From: Takakia lepidozioides
Lineage: Eukaryota; Streptophyta; Takakiopsida; Takakiales; Takakiaceae
Reading direction: 5' to 3'
Assembly (NCBI GenBank): GCA_030704615.1
Contig: CM060731.1
Location: 42,286,001-42,350,000 of the forward strand
Length of the DNA: 64,000 nucleotides
The notes under the pieces were generated by a model. That model saw nothing but the letters and a program-made list of their open reading frames with translations, ran no database searches and was not told the DNA's origin. Each line of letters opens with the position of its first letter. Positions within the stretch are counted from its first letter, which is position 1. Shown here piece by piece: positions 36,081 to 46,202 of the stretch. Made by a program: the position numbers and the translations under genes.

Positions 36081-37827
36081 TCAATCCAAATCCTTTGTAA
36101 GCTCGGCTTTTGAGAGAATTGCACTTCCTAGACTGAGCATGTGGTTGCCTTATGGCTTCATACATTCCAGATTAGATGCAATTGACAGAGGTGATAGGAG
36201 GAGTATGTAGACAGACGCACATACGACCACAGCCACTTTGTATATAGAATTTACTGCACTCCGAACAACAAAGGGAGAAGTGGTCACAGACGAATAGGTA
36301 GATCAGGTACACGGGAGTTCAATAGCAGTAAGCATCCAACAGATGGCCCGGTCGTTAGGGCACAAGGCTGCTGCCTTACAAGTGGCCCTGGGTTGAAAGC
36401 CACATAGGATCTCACCCATTATGGCCAACCCAGCTACAATAGCGGGGTAATTGGGTCAACCGATTACTTCATGTCTGGGTGTACCTGGGGACTTTGGAGT
36501 CCTTGGGGAGGGTTGGGCAACTGTATTGCCCCTGTCCACCTTCACCCCTGAAGGGCTATTGCCTTCCGCTTAGAAGTACACCGTAAGTTACACTTGCGTA
36601 GGCTAGAGTCACCTTCAGTAGGAGTGCTCACTTGCAGCCACATACTCAAGCAAATAAGAGGAGTCTGTAGAAATCAAAACAGGCTTCTTCCAAGTCAGGG
36701 GGCATACATAAATCTTCCGCACTGTAGGTTTATGTGTATCCTTGGCTAGCAGGCTTAGCACCTTTTTTGTCACATGAGTGGGAACAGGAAAGCTGATTAC
36801 CTGACCTCGACTGACTTCCAGTAACGCCCATGAAGGGTGACAAGCTAGTGTTTTCTGTTCCTTGAACGGGAATTTGAACTCCAGAACTGTAGATGTTCTT
36901 AAATAACCTCAAATTTGAGACCTGTCTTGGAACTGTGAGACATCTCCCATGAATGACTTGAGGCCCTCCAGTTGCATGTTGATAGCATACACTTCATCTC
37001 TTTGGTGGAGAGGCAAGACGAGACATAGACGTTCTTGACATATTCTTTCTTCTTTTGGCATTCTTTTAGCATTCCATACTGTGAAGCAGGGCAGCTCTTT
37101 TCTTGCCCACCAATGTGAACAGCGAATCTGCATTCTATATGCTTCCATGGTGCACAGAAATGTTATTGCGTTGTCAGTTGCCTGGGTGACCATTCACAAA
37201 TATCCCTGGAGTAACGTACCTCAATGGAGTAGTGAGTGATTGTCATCTTTTCCTCGGGAACCTTCCAGTATACGAGTTCTTGTGAATTTCAACAACTTAT
37301 TACACTTCGTTGTTTGGGTTGGATGATGCAAGCAGTTCCCGTATCTCTCAATGCCTTTCCGCAAGATTCCTAAGACTCTCGCAACACTACTTCTCCAGGT
37401 TAGAATTGTTCCCAAACTGACAGGCCTAAATGGGGGAAAAATGAAGTAACAGTCCTAAACTTACTATGCAGTTGATTACTAGGACTGGGGTGTGCATAAC
37501 ATACCATGTTGAAGGGCCATTGAAGCAGTGATGGTCTCCAGTCTCCACCATCGTCTTCCACACCCACCGTCGGCTTCTTTCCCAGGCGGCGAGAGAAGGC
37601 GAGAGAAGGCGAGAGAATACTCATCCGTCCAGATATGTTCATCCATCTATGGGAATATACACATATATATTTCGTTGGGGAAAAGAACAAATGTTTTCTC
37701 GTGCGCGAGGGTCCCGAGAAGCTAGGGCGGAAGCGAAGGCGAGGGAGACGAGCATACTTACCGCAGCAGGTCTGGCGTGGCGCTCTGATTTGTTTGCACA
37801 GAAGAATCGGTGCAGGAGCGGCGGCAG
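36081..37827. other. intergenic region between the oxidase and SR genes
   Basis: Contains a SINE-like segment (36342 onward). Close to the SR gene there are three direct copies of GGCGAGAGAA (about 37586-37615). No protein-coding gene is recognised. Confidence 0.4.
36342..36640 (+). mobile_element. candidate tRNA-derived SINE
   Basis: The head has an A-box-like TGGCCCGGTCG (36344) and a B-box-like GGTTGAAAGCC (36391) about 45 bp apart, as in tRNA-related SINE promoters. The segment does not fold into a complete tRNA by eye. The body and 3' limit (about 36640) are guesses. Confidence 0.4.
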
Positions 37828-38713
37828 GTAAGCTGGCAAGGATCCTGCGTCTGTATCTTTTCTGTTGATCATTATCTTGAACTTTGTAATAGCAGCGGAC
37901 GGTTGTCTTTCGAGGTTTCGGTGGTTAGATTAGACTGTAACCATGTGTGTCTGCTTTTAGTGAGCAGACGCGTATGTGTGTGGTATTGGTCGTTTGGTGC
38001 GGAGATTTTATTCATATTTTTCCTCTAGGCGGGTCCCTTGCTGATCTGAGGGCCATGTCTTTTCATTCTTGAGCTGTTTTTTGCTTAGTTCGGGATGATC
38101 TCGAGTTTGTGTTTATCCTGGATCGCCTGTGTTTGATAGAGTAGTACCGAACCCTAACAAATTCGGTCTGGCGGTGACTGGCGATTTGCGTAGTTCAGCT
38201 ATGGTGTGACAGTTCGCTTGCCCCAGCCATGCGTGTGTCTATCCTCGCCATACAGAGTCTCTCAAACCTCTTTCGAAGAGTACATAGGTCATCGTTGGCT
38301 GATCTTCGTGTAAAGCCCGCCTTCTGTGCTGTTTTCTGTAAAGTCTGTTCTGCGGAACGGCGTTGTTAGTCTTTGGAGGTGTGACTACCTTTGTGCAAGG
38401 GGTCTGTTAGCACATGGGAGCGTGTCACGCATGTTTTGCTGAAACCTGCGACAGAGTTGGAGTGGGTTCAGGGGCTGAGAAACGGCGTGTAGATCAACTA
38501 TGGATGGTACTCGTTAGATCGAGATCAGACGTAGAGAAGGAAAGCGTGTGGATACTCAGAGCACATCGTATGAGAAGGTTTTACAGTAGCAAGTGTCCTT
38601 CTTAAGAGTTGTTATGAAGATGTACTCCCAGCATGAGTCAGAAGTGCATCTGACCGATTCCCTGTTAGTCTGAGGGAGGGCACGGAGGGCATTTAGCTTA
38701 GACTGTAGCTTCC

Positions 38714-41700
38714 ATGGAAGGTATAAGTTTATACAATCTTTTTTCATGCGATTTGCACTTTTCAGGGAAGGATTTGGAGCAGTAGAGGACGTGTTAAGTG
38801 GTTAATTGTCACTTCAACCAAGAAGCCGGTGCGGCCTCGTTATCAGATAAGTAAGGCAAGCTGGCGAGAGTCAGACCAGTGTTCTGTGGCAACTTTGAGT
38901 ACGATGCACGACAATCCGAGATTGAGCGCATGTTTACGTCCTTCGGAAAGGTGGACCGTGTTGACATGAAGACAGGCATGCCGCCTCTCCCCATCTATTT
39001 TCTTGCCCAAGAGTTTATTGTTGTGTGCATGATTCTCTTGTTTTTTAGTCTCTGTGTTGTCTCCTCTGCACTGGCAGAGATGACAATCTCTATGTGACTG
39101 TGAGATTGCCTTGGTTGACGTTGAGCCCTTCACCATTTCAGAGAACATGTCATAAAACTTTGTTTCTTTCTCTATTTGTCCCATGCCCTTTGGTAGGGTT
39201 TGCAATTGTCATGCCTCTGCCATTGGCCAGTTTCCCCTGCTGAGTGAAGAAGTATGCTGTCTTCAACTTCTCAGAGTGAATGATGTAGATCACTCTTTAT
39301 CCAGCTTCAAGCAGTTTCTACAAAGTCGACTTTCACATTTATCTTAAGTTGCCCATTACACCACTTGAATGTCTAGAAGCTTGATGCTTGTCCTAATCAG
39401 GGAGCATTTCAAACAAAGATATACTAGAAACAGGTAACTCGTCAATTTCATTTTAGGCCAGGGGGAGAATAAATTACTGGACAAATTATTAGCAGTGAAA
39501 AGCTTAACCAACTTAATATAGATGCACAATAATCAAATGAGTGCAGACCATTGTATTGCTATAGAGGTCTCTTTTTGTTTGTTGCTTCTGTTGGTGTGTG
39601 GTTGAAACTTCTTTGTTTCTTCTTCATTTGAGCAAACATAGGCAATCACAAAAGTGGTTTTGTATGAAGTAATAGGATACTCAGGGATGGGTGTGGGAGC
39701 GCAGGCGTGAGCATAGAGAGTTTGGCAGCTCTCATGCTGGCATCTTGGCTGATGCCCCATTTCTTCAAGGCTTCTACTGCCAACACTTGGCTTCAGTCTC
39801 TACCTGATTCTGACCACACCAGTTATCCAACAAAACCTGCAGAAGACAACTTGCATGCACCTTATTATCATCAGATCATCACACTTTTCAATCCATGCGT
39901 GACTTGTCTTCTTTGTGGTGCTGATGTCAGCATCTTCGTATTCACCTCAGCATGCTCGTTGTCTTCGTCATCTTCTGATGCGTGCGTGCAAGGGCTGGTC
40001 ATCTAGATTGTCACCGCCTAAGAGAGTTTATCACCTCAGCATCTCCAATGTCCACCTCAGGATCTGCGTTGTCCATGTCAGCATCTCTGTTTGTCCACAC
40101 GTGCCAGTCGTGTAGATTGTCATCAGACTTCAGACTCGAAGAGGGGAGCAACGTGATCGGTGCAAGCTTGGCTGACCTCTGTCTCTTTGTCAACAGCTCA
40201 CACCTCACTAGACTTCAGTCAATTCATTATTGGCATTCGTGCCACCTGCTTCCTGACATTCCTGACATTGTGCAGCCAACTGTCAACCAATGGTCGCCAG
40301 GTGTTGTTTATCAAGTTTTCCATCATCTCAGATTGATCAAGATTTAACACTTATGAGAGTGGTACTGAATGAAAACAAGTGGCTAAATGTGTGCTACACA
40401 GGCCCAGCTTTTATGGGGTAGACATTGCTAGGGTTGTGATTTCCTTGAGCTCCCTGGATTGGTTGAATGGGGGGTTACTGGATTGAAAGTTGCAGTAGCT
40501 GGTAAGTAAATCACCATATCTGCTAATACTTGGAAATGAGAGTTTTTCATTGTAAATCTCAAAGCTCGGGCTCAGAGCATCAAGTCTGTCATTGTCCCTG
40601 ATGGACACTCACCTATCCTTTTCATTACTATCCGAATTTTCTTTGGGTAAAGTTCTCTGATATTTTTATTTTGGTTGGCCCAGGCTTTGCGTTTGTCTAC
40701 ATGGATGATGAACGCGATGCAGAGGATGCAATTCGCACTCTGGACAATACAGAGTTCGGTAGGCAGCGCCGTCGGCTGTGTGTCGAATGGGCCAAGGTAC
40801 GTTATGGGGATTTACATTGTTGCTGAAGCTATTTTTTGGCTGTGTAGTGTGCTTTTTTCTTGGTCAGCTTTGACAGTGTGGTAGACTTCAGAGATCTTGA
40901 CTGTTTCTTGATTTTGATTGGACAGAAGTATGTGTATTCCAACATGGTCTATCTTGTTTGTATGGATGACTGCATTTTGAGTGTGGCAATGGGATGGTGT
41001 TGGATATTTCTGGAATAGTACAGGAACATGCCGAGCAAATGACCTGTGTTATTTGTTGCAGCAAGCTGATGGTGCGATACGGCGGCGGGAGGATGCTCGA
41101 AGGAGTATCACCAAACAGAGACCCACCAAGACTCTTTTTGTGGTGAATTTTGACCCCATCAATACCCGAGTTCGTGACCTTGAGAGGCACTTTGAACCCT
41201 ATGGGAAGCTGGTCCGTGTGCAAATTCGCAAGAACTTTGGGTTTGTCCAGTACGAGACTCAAGATGAGGCCACCAAAGCCTTGGAGTGCACCAATATGAG
41301 GTATTTCGATGCAGATTTATTGACCAAAAAGGTTTTTCAGGTTAAGTTAGAGAACATATGTTCTGCTTGAGTTTTGTAGAAGGTTATTGGCGTTGATACA
41401 TCATTCAGAGGGTTATTTATCCCAAATACTCCGGCAAGTTGAATTGTACTTCCACACAGAGTCCTTGTAACTGCTTGGACCTAGTAATCACTCTAATTAA
41501 TTGACGTTTTCACCAATGGTCACAACTGGAATATGCTCATATACAAATCAGAGGAATGCCTAGTTGAGTTTGACAATTTTGGATATTGCTAAGTATGATA
41601 TTATCACAATTGAGCTCTACAGAATTGGCAGCTTTAAGGAGTTGTTTGTCTCTCAAATTTTGATTCTATTAAAGCTGCTACCGGAAAAGGGTAGAAGAGA

Positions 41701-43321
41701 TTTTCAAGGATCTGAATCTTAGTCCACTAGCCATGACCCTGCTGGATAAATCTGGCTTAGAAGCTGAAGTTTCCGAAGCCATGTCTATTGCCAGGAAATT
41801 GTCTGAAGAAAATAAAGTTAGGCAGAAAACTTCCCTGAACCTGTTTCCAGTCTGTGACATGGGTGAGGCCATCATGGATGACCTCAAGGGTCTACCCACC
41901 CTCGGCACTAGACTGAAATTCAAACTCAGGGCGGGTAGCCTACCTTTGAACAACAAACAGTCGCAGAGAGGAAAGGGGGATTGTAAGTGCCCGTTGTGTG
42001 GGCAACCTGAAGACAATATTCACTTCCTGATTCATTGTCCTGGGTACTCTCACCAATGGGACACCCTCTTCAATTCCATCAAGGAAATTGTGCCTGTACC
42101 TCTGTTTAACAACTTTGAAAATCCTGAGGCTGAGCCAAAAACCCAGGCCCTTTTGGGGTCTAGCTATTGGGCAAATCACACACATCAGATTGATGCTTGT
42201 GTGAAGGGATTTCTGGAGGATATCTGGAAATCTCGGATCAACTGTTTATTTCAAGGTAAATCATACTACCGGTGTCAGCCCCTGACAAAGGTAGTTTCTG
42301 TCCCTTTATGTTCCGTTCAAACTGGGCGTGGGGTCAATGGCCACAAGGCTACGGCACACAATGTCTTATGAGTACAATCTATTAAAGCTGCTTCAAGCTT
42401 AAGGTTAAGAAGTTTGCAGGTTTCCATCGTCTTTTCGATTTTTTTTGGGCCCACTTCAATGTGACTTCTCTTGAAGTTTTGTGCTTATGTGTTGTTTTCA
42501 CCTTTGCTCTTCTAACCTTGAATATGCTATTTGATTTTGTCATTGTTTACGTCTCAAATGTCCATTCAGAGTTGACAAGGCTCTCACATTGATGCATATT
42601 TTTCTTAGTTGCCGCGACATTATTTGATTTGTGTTGCCTTTCTTCCTCCACTAGAATTATACAGTTTCCAACCTAGACTACCTGGTTGACTGACGCGTAA
42701 GCTTTCCTATTATGCAGCAAGGTGATGGATCGAGTGATAACTGTTGAATACGCAGCACGTGAGGATGGCGAACCTCTAGCCAGTGGTGGCTACGGAGGCC
42801 GAGGTGCTAGCCCTGGTCGGTATGGAGGGACAAGGGGAGTTTCAAGGGGCAGTCCTGACTATGATCGGGCACGAAGTCCTCCCCGAGGTGGGGGACGACA
42901 TCGCAGGTGAGATTCTGGTTCAATCCTTCCTCAGAAAAGAACAGGTTGAATATATCTTTTGATCAAGAGAGACAACTGATCGGAGGGTTGTGAGGACAGT
43001 ACTCTGAAATGAGTGTAGTAGCACATCCTGTTGTACCCCTGAAATGTTTGATTGTGGTTGCTCTCTTTTGTGAAGCTAGTTTGACATGCATGGATCTGTA
43101 ACTAGGCACATGAGAGCACCGTATGCTTCATTTAAGTTGTCAGGAGAGTCTTCCGTGCAATTAGGAATGTTTGCCACAGGGAAGATCTTTTGGAGCTTTG
43201 CCACAGAATATGGAGTTCCGGACCAACCAGTGTGGTATTCCTTTTGTGCAGCCGATCACCGGCTCGACGCTATCGGAGCCGCTCTCCTGACTACCGGCCC
43301 TATTTGGGATCCCATCGTTAG
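38714..43321 (+). CDS. RS31-like SR splicing factor (two RRMs, short RS tail)
   Basis: Nuclear pre-mRNA splicing factor of the plant RS subfamily. Exons: 38714-38720 (ATG GAA G, tentative), 38871-38975, 40684-40796, 41062-41300, 42718-42906 and 43252-43321, giving 240 aa. RRM1 has RNP2 VFCGNF and RNP1 GFAFVYMD and ends [12 protein letters not shown]2 has RNP2 LFVVNF and RNP1 KNFGFVQYE and ends [12 protein letters not shown] Gly-rich/RS tail ends [17 protein letters not shown]. The intron inside RRM1 (38976-40683, 1,708 bp) starts with GC instead of GT; the other introns are GT-AG. The first seven coding bases are inferred because GTC AGA CCA lacks a Met and ATGGAAG|GT upstream joins in phase. 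A donor at 37828 (CAGGTAAGC) may end a 5' UTR exon. In this subfamily the long RRM1 intron is known for conserved regulatory alternative splicing. Confidence 0.88.
41680..42377 (+). mobile_element. 5'-truncated LINE inserted in an intron of the SR gene
   Basis: The 698-bp insertion is bracketed by a perfect 15-bp direct repeat, TCTATTAAAGCTGCT, at 41665-41679 and 42378-42392: a target-site duplication. It carries only the C-terminal end of a non-LTR RT protein (see the next entry). The stop codon lies just 6 bp before the right target duplication, so there is almost no 3' UTR and no poly(A). It lies in the intron between the RRM2 exon (ends 41300) and the exon starting at 42718, in the same orientation as the gene. 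Confidence 0.85.
41733..42371 (+). pseudogene. non-LTR retrotransposon RT C-terminal fragment with zinc knuckle
   Basis: An open frame of 212 codons. Residues about 85-110 ([20 protein letters not shown]) form the CxxC...HxxxxC zinc site found C-terminal to RT in many LINE clades, preceded by [12 protein letters not shown]. The frame is open to the stop, suggesting the insertion is young. RT and endonuclease domains are missing through 5' truncation. The clade cannot be decided; it is not obviously the same as the LINE at the left edge. Confidence 0.7.
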
Positions 43322-44379
43322 AAAGATCTCTGGGATCATGCTGTCCCTTCTTGTTTGGAGTGTATACTCAACGATAAGACCAGTGAGACTGAGTATTGTT
43401 TGATGTATAGTGAGAAGATTCTAACTTCCAGAATGCTTGTTTGGACACATTGATCATGCATTGCACATGGCAGTCCTCATGGGAGGAAAATAGAATTGTG
43501 TTGGATGGGAGGCTTTGAGGTTGTTAGGGAGTTAGGTCATATGACAGAGTTGCCATCTTTGATGTTTGTGGTGAATACTGCTATGTCAAGAATGATGTAT
43601 CTTCTTGAACTTCTAAGTTGGCACTATGAAATTCTTTTTCTTGATCTGGTCAGGCTCAACTAGGATGGACCAGGCCCCGCATTTAGACAGAGGCTCACCT
43701 GTGACGGCCAAAGTGTTCTGCCATGGTTTCTTCTGTGAAGGTTTGACTGGATGCAGTGCTAAGGATGTCTTTGTATGTATACATTTGGTGAGGTTACTCA
43801 TGTCTGTCCTTCCCCCTTCTCTCTTGCAGGGGCACTCAATCAATTTCTTTGAAGTGCTTTACTTGGCTCTGATTATATAATCTTGTGGGGGTTAAATCTA
43901 CACCTTGGTGATTGACTACTATGACATTACAATGTCCAAGTAATATGGAAGGTCTGTGAAGCCTCAAAACGAGCCTGAAGCATATACTCCTTTCCTCTCA
44001 AGAAACAAGTTTTCACAACAAAGGTGCAAGTGGAAAGAGCAGCCGATGCGTGAGAGGAGGATCAAACACGAGGATCTGACACACAGGAGCTCTCATCCAA
44101 AGCTTGGACACCAAAATTACATGTACACTAACACCCGAGTTGACCTTCTGTCAGGGCAAGGTCTTTATACAAAAGCCCTAGCTTTAGTTGCCCGCCGCGT
44201 GGGGAGGCGTCACAAGCCAAAACCTACGGCGTCGCATTGTTACCCTAGATCTGATGAAGGGCCAGGATGTGGCCACCAGCCAAAACTAACCCTAACCTAG
44301 ATATCATTGTAAGCCCCCGCCGCACCTATGAGTTAAGAAGTCAATTAGGTTAGCTAATTGGTGTTAATGGCAAGGTGAC
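43322..44379. other. 3' flank of the SR gene; nothing recognised
   Basis: Presumably contains the SR gene's 3' UTR. Open frames at 43626-43880 and 43956-44300 show no family or coding signature. Confidence 0.35.
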
Positions 44380-45785
44380 GGCCGCACCTGCCGAATACAT
44401 CGCTCGTTAGCTAACCGGTGATTAACTGACATTAAAATTTGTAACGGGGAGAGGCCGAGATTTAACACCTCCTCCATGGAGGTGTTAAACCTCGGTCAGC
44501 AATTAAAAGTCGGGCAGCGGAGCAAGCGTTCTCGTGACCTCGTTCTATCATGAATCAGAGTGCAGGGGCCATCGCATTCTTGATCAACTCGTTCTATCAA
44601 GTGACTTGTTGGGAGCAATCCAACTTTTCCGCTGGTCTATCAAATATACATTCGGATTATGAATTTGTACGTTGCATGTGGGCACAGTCGAGAACCGAGA
44701 GCTAACAAATACCTTCGACAAGAAGCTTCAAGGCACATAATCATACACACTTATTCCAACCCTGCAGGCACTCTAGACCGCATGGTTGATCTGATTCTAT
44801 TTCTGCTCTTTGACGTGCACCAACACGAAGCTTGGCTACACCTTGCAAAACTTGACTACACAAAGGTTTTGTCGCTAGCTGTTCTACACTTAGTTATTCT
44901 GTTGATGGCAATATGCATTAATGTGGGGGATGTAAGCATCCAGGCAACAGTGATGTGTAACCTCGCAGTGATCTTTAAGGGGAATCCGCCATCCTGGCTG
45001 GGCTGAACCCTCCTTCTTTTGTCAAGGAGATACAAAAGCCTTTCTACGAAGCGAATGCACAGCTGTTGACGATTAATGGACTTTTACCAGCACTTGTTGG
45101 GGCCTTGGCTGCAATCAGTGGCCATTGATACTGCTCAAGAGAGCTGAGTCTTACAAAACACAAACTCAAACATACGACTACTAGGCAACCTGCATGTAAT
45201 CGCAGTGGATCACATAAGGGCAGTCTAGGAAAGTTTTGAACTTGGTGCTTTGATTACAAAGTACATCTTCAGTCATATGCTGTGGGTATGAAGACCTTAC
45301 AAAGAGCCAGGCTTTAATTATCAAAGTCTGGTATTTTGCTTCATCATGTCTTTGGGCTCCTCCATATTGTAGCTGAGACTATGCATTCTTGGCAAGGCAT
45401 CCAGTCATCATACAACAGATCAGGCCGGTTTGCTAAGCCCTGTCTGGATTGGTTAAAGTGGACCCTACTATTTTTCATGTTTGTTTGGAGGTCCCTGGCA
45501 TTTATTATTAGCTTAAAAACGGCTGCCATATGTGAATGAAGATCTTGCATATTTCATAATGATATAGGTTGGACAGAGCCACAGACATAGCTTGTGCGCA
45601 CGGGAGGAGAAGAGATGGCGATGTCGTCGTGCGGGCAGGAAATCAGTTCGGGCAGCAGCGCGGCTAACAAACCGCGTTGCACCAGTTAAACTTAACTAGC
45701 ATGTGCGGCCGGCGATTAATTAGCTATCCGGCCAGTCATGTAACTGACCGGTTAGCCTTCGGTTAGCTAACCGGCAGGTGCGGCC
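44380..45785. mobile_element. 1.4-kb element with 14-bp perfect terminal inverted repeats
   Basis: GGCCGCACCTGCCG (44380-44393) is matched exactly in reverse complement at 45772-45785. The next 30-40 bp inside are also related (GTTAGCTAACCG and GATTAACTGAC-type blocks). A second hairpin with a 17-bp stem and one mismatch sits near the left end (44455-44495). The interior carries non-repetitive sequence with a 115-codon frame (44659-45006). This may be a non-autonomous DNA transposon carrying host sequence. No target duplication or transposase is seen. Confidence 0.5.
44659..45006 (+). CDS. hypothetical ORF with hydrophobic segment, inside the TIR-bounded element
   Basis: A 115-codon frame with a hydrophobic stretch (VLSLAVLHLVILLMAICINV). 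Just downstream, another frame reads GLNPPSFVKEIQKPFYEANA and ends in LLPALVGALAAISGH (to about 45128). This suggests two pieces of one frameshifted membrane-protein-like sequence. No family is recognised; it could be a captured gene fragment. Confidence 0.25.
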   Translation: MNLYVACGHSREPRANKYLRQEASRHIIIHTYSNPAGTLDRMVDLILFLLFDVHQHEAWLHLAKLDYTKVLSLAVLHLVILLMAICINVGDVSIQATVMCNLAVIFKGNPPSWLG

Positions 45786-46202
45786 GGGGCCTAACTGTTT
45801 AAGGGCATTATACGCCAAAAAATTATACCATGGATGTGTATCGCCGTTTTGGATGAAACAGGCCATTTCTAGCCAAAGCCATCACATCTGCGAAGCCTAC
45901 CCCCCACGAAAAATCCTGAGCTCCGCGAAGGAAAACAATAATAAGGAAATATCACCCTCCACTGCTGGGTGAAAAACCTACCAAGATAAAACTTGGCACC
46001 TGCAAGTTGGGCCGAGGACAAAACCCTTGGCTAGGAAAACCGTGCAGGGAGTACAGATGGTGATATATACCAGGAAACTAAAATGTTTCTAAGTCCTAGA
46101 AAGGTCAAGTCCTAGGACCCCAATAGTCACCATCCGCAAACTAAGACTAAGCCGCTGAAGAGAAGATCAAGCTAAGGTAGATCGGCTAAGAAGATCAAGA
46201 CA

